In this document: positions 16,931 to 27,678 of the stretch, in pieces | Position numbering within the stretch: position 1 is the stretch's first letter | How the letters are laid out: each line of letters opens with the position of its first letter | Source of the DNA: Dasania sp. GY-MA-18 | Lineage (GTDB): Bacteria; Pseudomonadota; Gammaproteobacteria; Pseudomonadales; Dasaniaceae | Direction: 5' to 3' | Length of the DNA: 64,000 nt | Assembly (NCBI RefSeq): GCF_024734385.1 | Contig: NZ_JANHAP010000003.1 | Location: 310,001-374,000, forward strand | The notes under the pieces: model-generated | The model's database searches: none | What the model was told of the DNA's origin: nothing | Seen by the model: the letters and a program-made list of their open reading frames with translations, nothing else | Program-made: the position numbers and the translations under genes

Positions 16931-17557
16931 TCAGCCTTTAGCAGCGCTTAAAAATTGTTTGATAGCACAGTCGCACATGGCTTTAACCTGGTGGCTGTTG
17001 CTATCGCTGCTATCGTAAATACCATCAATGACCAAGCGGGTTAAACCGTGCAAGGTGCTCCAAATTACCTGCGATAAGCGCAGCGTATCGGCTTCACTGT
17101 CTAGCACACCTTGTTGTTGCCAGCTTTTAATCAGCGCCAGCTGTTGTTGAAAAACCGGGTAGGCATGGCTTTGCAATTGCGGGTTGCTGCTACCGGTTTT
17201 CCATATAGGGCGGCCAAACATCAAATCATACAGCTCGGGGTTGGCGGTGGCGTGCTTGATGTAGTCATACACAAAATCTTTAAACTGCTGTGTGGGGTTA
17301 CTGGTCGAGTGCAGGCTGAGCTGCGCTATAGCAGCTTGCTTGCGTTTAAAACCATCGGCAGCCAGAGCACACAGTAATTCGTTTTTATCTTTAAAGTGGT
17401 GATAGGGGGCGGTGCGGGAAACGCCTACTTGTTCTGCCAGTTTGCGCAGTGATAGGGCCTCTATGCCACCTTCGGCCAGCATGCTGTGGGCGGCATTGAG
17501 TAGGCTGTTATACAGCTCGCCGTGATGGTAGCTGGTTTTTTCTGGGCTGTTACTCAT
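16931..17557 (-). CDS. TetR/AcrR-family regulator, divergent from fadH
   Basis: 208 residues. N-terminal helix-turn-helix (about 28-60: LSLRKLAEQVGVSRTAPYHHFKDKNELL) and a C-terminal ligand domain of the WHG/TetR_C type (YDLMFGRPIW). Divergent from fadH across 166 bp containing a TTGAC-N3-GTCAA palindrome, so local repression of fadH and itself, relieved by an acyl-CoA-type ligand, is a reasonable inference. Confidence 0.9.
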   Translation of the reverse strand: MSNSPEKTSYHHGELYNSLLNAAHSMLAEGGIEALSLRKLAEQVGVSRTAPYHHFKDKNELLCALAADGFKRKQAAIAQLSLHSTSNPTQQFKDFVYDYIKHATANPELYDLMFGRPIWKTGSSNPQLQSHAYPVFQQQLALIKSWQQQGVLDSEADTLRLSQVIWSTLHGLTRLVIDGIYDSSDSNSHQVKAMCDCAIKQFLSAAKG

Positions 17558-17632
17558 AAAGGCTGCTTTACTGTTGGCTGGGCATGCTATTAGCTGAGTC
17601 GCTAAGCTGGGGCGCTAAAATAGCAATCAATC

Positions 17633-17645
17633 TTGACGCTGTCAA
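17633..17645. promoter_or_regulatory. Palindrome in the tetR-fadH intergenic region, candidate TetR operator
   Basis: Perfect inverted repeat TTGAC-GCT-GTCAA. It lies 76 bp from the tetR start and 79 bp from fadH. A second imperfect element TTGACGCC...GGCGT (17674-17695) overlaps the fadH promoter. Confidence 0.5.
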
Positions 17646-17673
17646 AATATAAGGCTAAGGTGGCTTTCATATC

Positions 17674-19763
<2,090 letters not shown>

Positions 19764-19764
19764 T

Positions 19765-19801
19765 AAAAAAGGGCTAAGGCATAAATACCTTAGCCCTTTT
19801 T
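19765..19801. terminator. Bidirectional terminator between fadH and the outer-membrane barrel gene
   Basis: GGGCTAAGG (19771-19779) pairs with CCTTAGCCC (19788-19796), loop of eight, flanked by A6 on the left and T5 on the right, so it can serve both convergent genes. Confidence 0.9.
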
Positions 19802-19817
19802 CCATAGGGTTTAGCAA

Positions 19818-20504
19818 TTAAAACTTGTAGCCTAGTGAGATAGACAGGTTTTTAACTTCATGGCTAACATCAATACCATCTATATCGGCATCCGCATTTA
19901 AGACTGTGTATTCAGCAGCCACAAAAAATTGCTGGTTGATACTGTACTCAGCGCCTAGGCCGTAATAATAATCATGGCCATCGTCATCGGCTTTAGCCTG
20001 GCCGTAGTCAGGGGCATAGGTATAAACAGCGTCATAAAATGAAGAATCATAATCAGTATAATCTTCTGTGAGCACATAGCTTTGGCTAATCTCATAATCC
20101 CATTTTGAAAGGCCGGCGCGTAATATAAACGACAGGCCATTGCTAAAAGGTAAGCTGGCTTTAAAGCCTAAGTTGATCGCCGAGGTTTCAGATGTGTAGT
20201 CCAACTCTTCGGTTATTTGAGATTCACCGTCAAAATAGTAATAGGGGTAGCTATCTGAATAAACGGTATCTTTAGCCTTGCCGTAATCGTGATAGGATGC
20301 CTCAATGGCAAAGTTTTCATTAAAGGCGTAGGCGAATCTTATGCCTTTGGAGCTGTCTTTTTCTGAGGGCTCATAGCCGCCATCGAAGTCTGAGCTGTGA
20401 TCCGCTTCGCCAAATAAAATTTCGGCTGAGAACCCCGGCTGAAATTCGGCTGCTGCTGGCAGTGCGCAGGCTGATAGGCTTATAGCGAGTGCTAATTTTT
20501 TCAT
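19818..20504 (-). CDS. OmpA-like/porin-family outer-membrane beta-barrel protein
   Basis: 228 residues: signal peptide MKKLALAISLSACALPAAA, then alternating amphipathic strands with many Tyr/Asp residues and a C-terminal SISLGYKF ending in Phe, typical for BAM-recognised barrels. Eight strands are likely. Acid-rich, tyrosine-rich extracellular loops (YSDSYPYYYFDGES; TEDYTDYDSSFYD). Function unknown; resembles the OMP_b-brl family. Independent transcription unit. Confidence 0.88.
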   Translation of the reverse strand: MKKLALAISLSACALPAAAEFQPGFSAEILFGEADHSSDFDGGYEPSEKDSSKGIRFAYAFNENFAIEASYHDYGKAKDTVYSDSYPYYYFDGESQITEELDYTSETSAINLGFKASLPFSNGLSFILRAGLSKWDYEISQSYVLTEDYTDYDSSFYDAVYTYAPDYGQAKADDDGHDYYYGLGAEYSINQQFFVAAEYTVLNADADIDGIDVSHEVKNLSISLGYKF

Positions 20505-20713
20505 CTATATCTCCATTCGCTCGTTGTTAGGTACTAGGCTATATGAGCGATTTATAACCTGACTTTTAGTATTATTACTCAGTGTTTTCCTACTGAGTGT
20601 GGGGCAGGAGTATGCCAGCTAAAACAGGGTTAGCATATAAAATGGCAGAAGTATTATTGTGAAATATTACCTATTATTAAAATCCTGAAAAATTGTGAGC
20701 ATGCGGGTAGATC

Positions 20714-21538
20714 ATGAAACAAATTAAATTAAACAATGGCGAACTAGTTTCAGCGTTAGGCCAGGGCACTTGGCATATGGGCGAGAACTCCGCTGAATTT
20801 AACCGCGAGGTCGCTGCTTTGCGTTTGGGCCTGGATTTGGGTATGAACTTAATCGACACCGCCGAGCTCTACGCCGATGCCGAGCTGGTGGTGGCCGAGG
20901 CTATTAAGGGGCGCAGGGCTGATGCTTTTATAGTGAGTAAAGTGTTGCCCAGTAATGCTAGCTATCAAGGCACGATCACGGCCTGTGAGCGCAGCTTAAA
21001 ACGCTTGCAAATTGAGTGTTTAGATATGTATTTACTGCACTGGCCTGGGCTCACACCGGTGGAGGAAACCCTAGAGGTTTTTCAGACTTTGGTAGAGGCG
21101 GGCAAAATACGCCACTACGGGGTCAGCAATTTCGATTATTACGAAACGCAACTGGCTTGCCAGCAGCCCGGCGGTAAAGCTATAGCTACAAATCAATTGT
21201 TATATAACTTAAACAAGCGCGGTATAGAGTGGGATTTGTTACCGTGGTGTCGCAAGCAGGGTGTGCCGGTGATGGCCTACTCGCCTTTAGACGAAGGCCG
21301 CTTACAGCATCCTGTGTTGAATATTATCGCCCAGCGACATCAGGCCACTGCCGCGCAAGTAGCCTTGGCCTGGCTGCTACAGCAGGACTCAGTCATTGCC
21401 ATACCCAAGGCGGTTAAGCCTGAGCATATTAAACAAAACGCGGCCGCTGCTGAGCTAGTGTTAAGCGCGCAAGATTTACATGAGATAGAGCAGGCCTTTC
21501 CCGCGCCCACCCAAGCCCAGCCTTTACACGTTTATTAA
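20714..21538 (+). CDS. Aldo/keto reductase
   Basis: 274 residues, TIM barrel. The catalytic tetrad is visible in order: Asp and Tyr in LIDTAELYADAE, Lys in FIVSKVLPSN and His in YLLHWPG; late NADPH motif AIPKAVKPEHIKQNAAA. Reduces carbonyl substrates with NADPH; physiological substrate unknown (YeaE/DkgA-like group). Next gene begins 2 bp after the stop, so the two are co-translated. Confidence 0.93.
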   Translation: MKQIKLNNGELVSALGQGTWHMGENSAEFNREVAALRLGLDLGMNLIDTAELYADAELVVAEAIKGRRADAFIVSKVLPSNASYQGTITACERSLKRLQIECLDMYLLHWPGLTPVEETLEVFQTLVEAGKIRHYGVSNFDYYETQLACQQPGGKAIATNQLLYNLNKRGIEWDLLPWCRKQGVPVMAYSPLDEGRLQHPVLNIIAQRHQATAAQVALAWLLQQDSVIAIPKAVKPEHIKQNAAAAELVLSAQDLHEIEQAFPAPTQAQPLHVY

Positions 21539-21540
21539 CG

Positions 21541-21939
21541 ATGGAGCGGTTAGTGAATACTGCAGCAGTCAAAGCTTATTGCTTAGCCAAGCCCGAGGCG
21601 CAAGAGGACTACCCCTTTGGTACCGATGTGCAGGTATTTAAAATCGCGGGAAAAATGTTTGCGCTGCTTAGCCAGCGCGCGGGTCAGCCTATAGTCAATT
21701 TAAAATGCGATCCTAATCAGGCTTTTATGTTGCGGGATTTATTTGCCGCGGTGCAGCCGGGTTATCACATGAATAAAAAACACTGGAACACGGTGTTATT
21801 AGACGGCTCCATACCGCGCGGTGAGCTAGAGCGCATGATAGATCACTCTTATGCTCTGGTGCTTAAGGGGCTAACTAAAAAACTGCGGCAGCGTTTAGAG
21901 TTACAGTACCCCGCCGATTCGCTGTATGCCGGTTTATAA
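21541..21939 (+). CDS. YjbR/MmcQ-family protein
   Basis: 132 residues of the MmcQ/YjbR (CyaY-like fold) family: EDYPFGTDVQVFKIAGKMFAL, VNLKCDP and GYHMNKKHWNTVLLDGSI are family-typical. Often described as DNA-binding-like, but function is unknown. It follows the aldo/keto reductase gene after 2 bp. The last six bases overlap the convergent MAPEG gene. Confidence 0.93.
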   Translation: MERLVNTAAVKAYCLAKPEAQEDYPFGTDVQVFKIAGKMFALLSQRAGQPIVNLKCDPNQAFMLRDLFAAVQPGYHMNKKHWNTVLLDGSIPRGELERMIDHSYALVLKGLTKKLRQRLELQYPADSLYAGL

Positions 21940-22326
21940 AACTAATAACAGCCACAGCGCGAATACACAAACTATCGCCAACCAATAAGCCGTCAGCCTG
22001 TGCAGTACATGGTTGTAGGTGAGGTGTATCACCGCATGGGCTATGCGAAAAAATACAAAGGCCCAGGCGGCATAAACGGCATAGGGGTTTTCTATGCCCA
22101 TGCTGATATACAGCGTGCACACCACATAAAACAGTACCGGCACCTCAAATTGATTATTAAAGGCGCGCGTTGTTTGGGTGACATAGTTGGGTACATCTTG
22201 CCCGCCCATAAGGCGGTAATAGCCAGCTTTAACATCACCGTTTTTAACGCTGGCAAAGCGGGTTTTAAGAGTGATTACGCCAATAATAAAGGTAAGTATT
22301 ACCATCGCAAACATAGGGTATAGCAT
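21934..22326 (-). CDS. MAPEG-family membrane protein
   Basis: 130 residues, four predicted helices. FNNQFEVPVLFYVVCTLYI in the second helix and an IAHAVIHLTYN segment match the MAPEG group (microsomal glutathione transferase-like). Bacterial members are mostly of unknown activity, possibly glutathione-dependent detoxification. It overlaps the yjbR stop by 6 bp, tail to tail. A second MAPEG gene lies at 58841-59248. Confidence 0.9.
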   Translation of the reverse strand: MLYPMFAMVILTFIIGVITLKTRFASVKNGDVKAGYYRLMGGQDVPNYVTQTTRAFNNQFEVPVLFYVVCTLYISMGIENPYAVYAAWAFVFFRIAHAVIHLTYNHVLHRLTAYWLAIVCVFALWLLLVL

Positions 22327-22341
22327 GGCTGGCTCCTTAAG

Positions 22342-23133
22342 CTATTGCAGGTACTTTTGTTGCAGGCGATTTATTGTGCCGTCGGCTTTCATGGCGGCTA
22401 TGGCTTTATCAATCTGTTGCATTTTTTTAGCAAAAGGTGATTGTTTGCTAATTAATAGCCGCCTAAGGTTAGTTTCAACAATAAATGGGACTTGCACTAT
22501 ATTATTATCTAGTTGCATTTTTTTAATATTAAACTCGGTAATTTGCGCACTCTCTATAAAAATATCGGCTCGGCGCTGGGCTAAAAATTTTAATGCGGCA
22601 TCTAGCTCTGGCACCATAGATATTTGCAAATCATCGGCGCTAAACCCCGCTAAGCTGCCACCTAAATATTCCACTAAGTGAAATTGTTTAAATCCTTCCA
22701 CATCGGTTATAGCTAGCATTTCCTGTAGCTGCGGATGATCTCTATAGGTGTACACATAGTAGTTAACGGGAATCAGTACCTCTGTGCTGGCGTGGGTGTA
22801 TAAGCTGCGCTCTGGAGTATTAGCCGTTAACATGGCGTCGTCTTGCCCGGTTTGCACCTGCCATTGTGCACGTTTCCAGGGGTAGGCCCTGTGTACAGTT
22901 TTTATACCTAGCCGTTTTTCAAAAAGCTCGGTGAGTATATCTACTTGCAAGCCTTTAACTTCGCCTTGCTGCAACCATGAAAATGGAGCGTAGCTGTGGC
23001 CATAGGCTAAGCGTATGCTGTCCTGAGCCAGGCTATAGCTGCACAGCAATAAGCCTACTATAGCGATAATACTGTTACGCAAGAGCTTAAGTTTTGTCTT
23101 GCTATAGCTGTGTGTGGCAGTAGATTCTGGCAT
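22342..23133 (-). CDS. Periplasmic solute-binding protein family 3
   Basis: 263 residues. A signal peptide preceded by a charged stretch (KTKLKLLRNSIIAIVGLLLCSYSLAQ), then SBP_bac_3 features: IRLAYGHSYAPFSW, VKGLQVDILTELFEKRLG and AYPWKRAQWQV. The latter set is common in stand-alone periplasmic sensors or binding proteins lacking an ABC permease. No cognate amino acid permease is adjacent; the upstream ABC gene is an exporter. Confidence 0.88.
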   Translation of the reverse strand: MPESTATHSYSKTKLKLLRNSIIAIVGLLLCSYSLAQDSIRLAYGHSYAPFSWLQQGEVKGLQVDILTELFEKRLGIKTVHRAYPWKRAQWQVQTGQDDAMLTANTPERSLYTHASTEVLIPVNYYVYTYRDHPQLQEMLAITDVEGFKQFHLVEYLGGSLAGFSADDLQISMVPELDAALKFLAQRRADIFIESAQITEFNIKKMQLDNNIVQVPFIVETNLRRLLISKQSPFAKKMQQIDKAIAAMKADGTINRLQQKYLQ

Positions 23134-23194
23134 GTTGTGTTTAGCTTAGCTGCCCTTATCTAACTGGCAAGTTCTCTGTGTATGGTGGCTGTGC

Positions 23195-25036
23195 TTAGTC
23201 TTCTATATCCAGGCCTAAAAAGCCGCCGGTTTGATGTTGCCATAGCTGTGCGTAAATGCCGCCCTGGGCAATGAGTTCACTATGAGTGCCCTGCTCAACA
23301 ATCTCGCCTTCATCTAACACAATTAATCGGTCCATGGCGGCAATGGTTGATAAACGGTGGGCAATAGCGATTACCGTTTTGCCTTCCATCAGTTTATAAA
23401 GGCTATGCTGTATGGCCGCCTCTACTTCAGAGTCCAGTGCCGAGGTGGCCTCGTCTAAAATTAAAATAGGGGCATTTTTTAATAACACGCGGGCTATGGC
23501 GATACGCTGACGCTGGCCGCCGGAGAGCTTAACGCCGCGCTCGCCCACTTGCGCATCGTAGCCTTGGTTACCGCTGGGGTCGCTAAGGGTTTGAATAAAA
23601 TCATGAGCCTCGGCCTGTTTGGCGGCGGCTAACACTTCTTCGTCGGTGGCAGAGTTGCGGCCATAGGCAATGTTTTCGCGTATGCTGCGGTGTAGCAGTG
23701 AGGTGTCTTGTGTCACCATACCTATATGTGCGCGCAAACTCTCTTGTTCTACCTGTTTGATATTTTGGCCATCAATAATAATTTCGCCGCCCTGTATATC
23801 GTGAAAGCGCAGCAGCAAATTAACCAGGGTAGATTTGCCCGCACCCGAGCGGCCCACCACGCCAACTTTTTCACCGGGCTTAATAGACAGGTTTAATTTG
23901 TTAAAGACTTGCGCCTCATTTTTTCCATAGAAAAAATCCACATCGCGCAATTCTATAGCGCCCTGTGCTACTTGCAGAGGCTGGGCGTCGCGGCTGTCTT
24001 GTACCAAGCGGGGTTGCGATAAGGTGTTGCGGCCATCAGCCACGGTACCTATGTTTTCAAATAGGCTGCTGACCTCCCACACTATCCACTGCGACATGCT
24101 GTTTAGCCTTAGCACCAAGCCTATGGCGATGGCGATAGCGCCTACACTTACCGCCTCTTTGCTCCATAACCAAATACACAGTGCCGCCATGGTAAACACT
24201 AGCAAATAGTTAATACACTGTATGCTGATGTTAATGCCCGTGCCCAAACGCATTTGCTGGTATACGGTTTGTAAAAATTCGCTCATGCTGCTTTGGGCGT
24301 AGTCTGACTCTTGCTTGCTATGGGAAAATAATTTTACCGTGGCAATATTGGTGTAACTATCAACGATGCGGCCAGTCATTTCGGCACGGGCATTGGCTTG
24401 TTCGGTAGAGACGGTTTTTAATCGTGGCACAAAATAAACCTGCACCAGAATATAGAGCAGTAACCAAACCATTAGTGGGATGATAAGTAAAATATCTAAG
24501 CTAAAAATAGTGACAAAGATGGTGGCAAAGTACACCAACACATAGGTTAGCACGTCTAATAATTTCATTACCGTTTCGCGTACGGCTAATGAGGTTTGCA
24601 TCACCTTAGTGGCCAGGCGGCCGGCAAAATCGTGTTGGTAAAAAGCTATGCTTTGGCCCAGTAAATAACGGTGGGTTTGCCAGCGTATGGCCATGGGGTA
24701 GTTGCCCAATAGCGATTGGTGCATCAATGCCGAGTGCAGTAAGGCTAACAGTGGTAAGGCAACTAAGACTACCAGTGCCATTAGGGTTAAACGGTCAGCG
24801 TCTTCTGTTAGCAATTGGCTGGGGGTTTTGGCGGCCATTAAGTCTACTAACTCACCCATAAAGCCAAATAAGGATACTTCTAATATGGCCAGGCAGGCCG
24901 TTAATAAGGCCATGGCGATTAAAGGCAGCTCCATGCCACGGGTGTAATGGCGGCAAAAAGCAAACAAGCCGTGGGGAGGTTGTTGTGGCGCTTGCGGAGG
25001 AAAGGGTTTGGTTAAACGCTCGAAAAAGCTAAACAT
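23195..25036 (-). CDS. ABC exporter, fused permease-ATPase (MsbA/MDR-like)
   Basis: 613 residues. N-terminal six-helix exporter domain (about 30-330) and ATPase domain (about 360-600) with Walker A GRSGAGKST, signature LSGGQRQR, Walker B ILILDEATSALD and H-loop IAIAHRLST. Half-transporter, expected to work as a homodimer; substrate unknown. The solute-binding protein gene follows 61 bp downstream on the same strand. Confidence 0.94.
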   Translation of the reverse strand: MFSFFERLTKPFPPQAPQQPPHGLFAFCRHYTRGMELPLIAMALLTACLAILEVSLFGFMGELVDLMAAKTPSQLLTEDADRLTLMALVVLVALPLLALLHSALMHQSLLGNYPMAIRWQTHRYLLGQSIAFYQHDFAGRLATKVMQTSLAVRETVMKLLDVLTYVLVYFATIFVTIFSLDILLIIPLMVWLLLYILVQVYFVPRLKTVSTEQANARAEMTGRIVDSYTNIATVKLFSHSKQESDYAQSSMSEFLQTVYQQMRLGTGINISIQCINYLLVFTMAALCIWLWSKEAVSVGAIAIAIGLVLRLNSMSQWIVWEVSSLFENIGTVADGRNTLSQPRLVQDSRDAQPLQVAQGAIELRDVDFFYGKNEAQVFNKLNLSIKPGEKVGVVGRSGAGKSTLVNLLLRFHDIQGGEIIIDGQNIKQVEQESLRAHIGMVTQDTSLLHRSIRENIAYGRNSATDEEVLAAAKQAEAHDFIQTLSDPSGNQGYDAQVGERGVKLSGGQRQRIAIARVLLKNAPILILDEATSALDSEVEAAIQHSLYKLMEGKTVIAIAHRLSTIAAMDRLIVLDEGEIVEQGTHSELIAQGGIYAQLWQHQTGGFLGLDIED

Positions 25037-25118
25037 GAAAAAGCTGGCCTGTCGCTGTTTGCTGGAGGCGAAATATTAACAGAAACGGCCGCGACTAGCC
25101 TGAGTAATTTTTGTAATT

Positions 25119-25137
25119 AAGCCGTTTTTAACGGCTT
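25119..25137. other. Short hairpin in ABC exporter upstream region
   Basis: AAGCCGTT (25119-25126), loop TTT, AACGGCTT (25130-25137). Eight-base perfect stem without a clear T-run on the minus strand; may end transcription of the upstream haem lipoprotein gene together with the longer hairpin at 25158. Confidence 0.5.
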
Positions 25138-25157
25138 TTATTGCTAGGCCAAGTGGG

Positions 25158-25199
25158 CTTAGATCGAGCTAGGGCTATAGGGCCCTCGCTCGATCTAAG
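25158..25199. other. Long perfect inverted repeat after the haem lipoprotein gene
   Basis: CTTAGATCGAGC (25158-25169) is exactly repeated inverted at 25188-25199. Inside, AGGGC (25171-25175) pairs with GCCCT (25182-25186), giving a 17-bp stem with one mismatch. It starts 5 bp beyond the stop codon of the minus-strand gene. No T-tract follows, so a factor-independent terminator is not certain; mRNA 3' stabiliser or protein site are alternatives. Confidence 0.7.
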
Positions 25200-25203
25200 T
25201 TTG

Positions 25204-26724
25204 CTATTTATCGTCCAGTGCAGGGTCCAGGCCGCGATAATTGCGCAGTGCTCCGGTAAATCCTATGTCAGCATTTTTATCGGCTGCCTGAGTGTTGCGG
25301 TACCAACTGGGCAAGGATTTAAATGCGTAATTCATACCGTAGTCCAAGGCGATTTGGCCGGGGTCTTGCGGTATGTTTCCGGGGCGGTTTTGGAACCAGC
25401 GCATAAAATCGGCACTGGCGGTTTGGTGGTATACCAGCTCTTTATCGCCAGGGGCCGAGGGCGGCACGACTTTGCAGTTAGCTGGTATTGCCTGATCACA
25501 TTGGGCAAAGGTCGGTGTGCAGCTATCGCCGCTGCAGCTGGAGGGCGAGGGTAGCAAAAAAGACTTCATAGTGTATTCGGCAGAGCCATGACAGCCCATG
25601 CACGATGACATGGCATAACGTTTAGGGGCTACCAACGCTAAACTGCCATCAGTTTTTAATACCACCGCGTCTATATCCACCGCGCCGTCGTTGGGCCCAG
25701 ATAGGCGCCCACCCCAGCCCAAGGTTTCTTTGGCGTATAAGGGGGCGGCGGGGTTAATCCAGGTTTCTGCCAGTGCCGGGCAGCCGTTTTTGACAGTGTA
25801 ATCACAAAACTGCGGTGAATTAATATTGGGGTCGTTACCCCACATAGCACCCAGCGGTACCATCTTGTCCCAGTTATCGCCGGGGGCATTTTTATCGTAT
25901 ACCAAGGTGGTAAACACCCACTGGCTTTGGGGCGATGATTGGCTGTCTTTAACAATAATGTCGAACTGAAAAAACTGCACGTCCATCATCTGGCGCGGGC
26001 TGCTGCCATCGTTGTTGGCATATATAGTTACTGGGTAAGCGCCAGCCATGGGCGGCCACGTACTGGCATCGGCGGTGGTGAAGGCAGGCTTTACAATAAT
26101 GCCGCCCTCTGGAAATTGCGCGCCGCCAGCCGCTAAGCCCGGCATGGGATTTGTGCCACTGCTGCCCCATACATTGTTTAGGCTAACCGCCGCTACGCTA
26201 TCGTAATACACCGCTACATGGGTGGTCATTTCGGCGCTGAGTTTGGATTGCGGAAACATCGCAGGGGGAAACGTAGAGCCTATGTAGCTGCCGCGTATAG
26301 GGTCGCGTATATCACTTAGCCAAGGCTGGTTATACCAACCCGCTTTGGCTGGCTGCCAGTTAGGGTAATCGTAAATCAGCTGACGCATGTCTTTAGCGAT
26401 GGCAGCCTTTAGCGCTAGGGTGTATTGCTGGGCGTTGTTAACGTTGATGCGCGAGCTATTAATGGCTTGTTGCCAGGCTGTGGGCAGGGGCTGAGTATAG
26501 GCTGCGGGGTAATTGTGGCTAAGGCTAAATAATGGCCCTTGGTAATTAGGTGGTGGGGGCGGTAGTTGCCACGGGCCTTGCTGCTGAGAGCTGGCCATAT
26601 TGCTGTTGCTTTTAATGGGCGGGGAGGCTGGAGCTTGATCTTTACTGCAGGCGCTAAGCGCCAATAAGCTAGCCAGTGATAAAGCCCATAAAGGCTTAAG
26701 GGATAACATCTGTGTTGTATTCAT
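25204..26724 (-). CDS. Lipoprotein with a single c-type haem site
   Basis: 506 residues. Signal peptide with lipobox LSAC (about residue 27) predicts a lipid-anchored envelope protein. A CxxCH haem-attachment motif Cys375-MGC-His379 (SSCMGCHGSAEYTM) lies in the C-terminal third, followed by a small Cys-rich stretch (SSCSGDSC...CD...C). The rest is a large domain rich in Pro, Trp and Gly that I do not recognise. Probably a periplasm-facing cytochrome-like oxidoreductase. Monocistronic. Confidence 0.75.
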   Translation of the reverse strand: MNTTQMLSLKPLWALSLASLLALSACSKDQAPASPPIKSNSNMASSQQQGPWQLPPPPPNYQGPLFSLSHNYPAAYTQPLPTAWQQAINSSRINVNNAQQYTLALKAAIAKDMRQLIYDYPNWQPAKAGWYNQPWLSDIRDPIRGSYIGSTFPPAMFPQSKLSAEMTTHVAVYYDSVAAVSLNNVWGSSGTNPMPGLAAGGAQFPEGGIIVKPAFTTADASTWPPMAGAYPVTIYANNDGSSPRQMMDVQFFQFDIIVKDSQSSPQSQWVFTTLVYDKNAPGDNWDKMVPLGAMWGNDPNINSPQFCDYTVKNGCPALAETWINPAAPLYAKETLGWGGRLSGPNDGAVDIDAVVLKTDGSLALVAPKRYAMSSCMGCHGSAEYTMKSFLLPSPSSCSGDSCTPTFAQCDQAIPANCKVVPPSAPGDKELVYHQTASADFMRWFQNRPGNIPQDPGQIALDYGMNYAFKSLPSWYRNTQAADKNADIGFTGALRNYRGLDPALDDK

Positions 26725-26850
26725 AACTACTCCTTAGTTATTTATTGTTGTGTTTTAGTGGTGGTTAAAATCCTGTGTTGAGTGATAGGTGTGGTAGCTT
26801 TGGAAACAGGCAGTTCGCTGCCTTCGGCTCATACTAGCAACTGTGTTTGA

Positions 26851-27606
26851 CTATGCAAGCCACAGCAGCCGCAGCGCTATGGCCAGGGTAGTGAGCAGCA
26901 GTAGGGGTTTAATAATGCGGCTGCCCTTGCTGATGACTAGATTAGAACCCAGCCTGGCTCCCAGTATTTGCGTGGCTGCCATGCATAGGCCTATAGCCCA
27001 TAACACCTGCCCGCTAAACATAAAAATAATTAACGAGCTTAAATTACTCACTAAGACTAGCGGCTTGGCATGGGCGGTGGCTTTGCTGAGTTTGTAACCC
27101 AGTAGGCTGGCAAATAGCAGGGCGGCAATGGCCCCCATGCCAGGGCCAAAAAATCCACCGTATAAACCTATACCCGCACCGCTGATTAAGGTAAAGCTGG
27201 GTGCCGAAATTTTAGCGGGTTTATCGGTATCGCCTAAGTTGGGCGACAGCCAAGTGTATAAGGCTATGCCAATTAAAAAATACGGCAGCAGCTGCGCTAA
27301 GGTTTGATTGGACAGCTGTTGCACCCCCCAGGTGGCCAGTGCGCTAAAAACGGCAACAATGGCCATGGCAGGGGCAATGCTTTTTAGATCTATATACCCT
27401 TTTTGAAAAAAGTTAATCGATGATGACAGGGTGCCAAAAACACTTTGGCATTTATTGGTCGCTAGCGCCTGCAGCGGTGGCACCCCCGCCCACAATAAAA
27501 TTGGCAGGGTCAGCAGGCCACCGCCACCGGCAATGGCGTTTAAAAAGCCCGCAACAAAACCGGTGCCGGCAAATAAAACATATAAACTGAGTGAGAGTTC
27601 GATAAT
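26851..27606 (-). CDS. TSUP (TauE/SafE/YfcA) sulfite/sulfoacetate exporter-family permease
   Basis: The conserved TSUP start region GFVAGFLNAIAGGGGLLTLP lies upstream of the only canonical start (TTG 27495). The frame is open to a TAA at 27661-27663 but contains no ATG, GTG or TTG before 27495. ATT at 27606 would give a typical N-terminus (IIELSLSLYVLFAG) and a protein of about 251 residues, the family's usual size; CTG at 27612 is an alternative. About eight helices, with a second repeat at SGAGIGLYGGFFGPGMG. Putative export or uptake of a small sulfur or carbon anion. The start is uncertain; the family call is firm. Confidence 0.82.
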   Translation of the reverse strand: MIELSLSLYVLFAGTGFVAGFLNAIAGGGGLLTLPILLWAGVPPLQALATNKCQSVFGTLSSSINFFQKGYIDLKSIAPAMAIVAVFSALATWGVQQLSNQTLAQLLPYFLIGIALYTWLSPNLGDTDKPAKISAPSFTLISGAGIGLYGGFFGPGMGAIAALLFASLLGYKLSKATAHAKPLVLVSNLSSLIIFMFSGQVLWAIGLCMAATQILGARLGSNLVISKGSRIIKPLLLLTTLAIALRLLWLA

Positions 27607-27678
27607 AGCCAGCCCGCATAATTGAGAAAGGCGCGAGTATAGCCTGCTCAGCTTGCCGGGTTAATAATAATTACCCAC

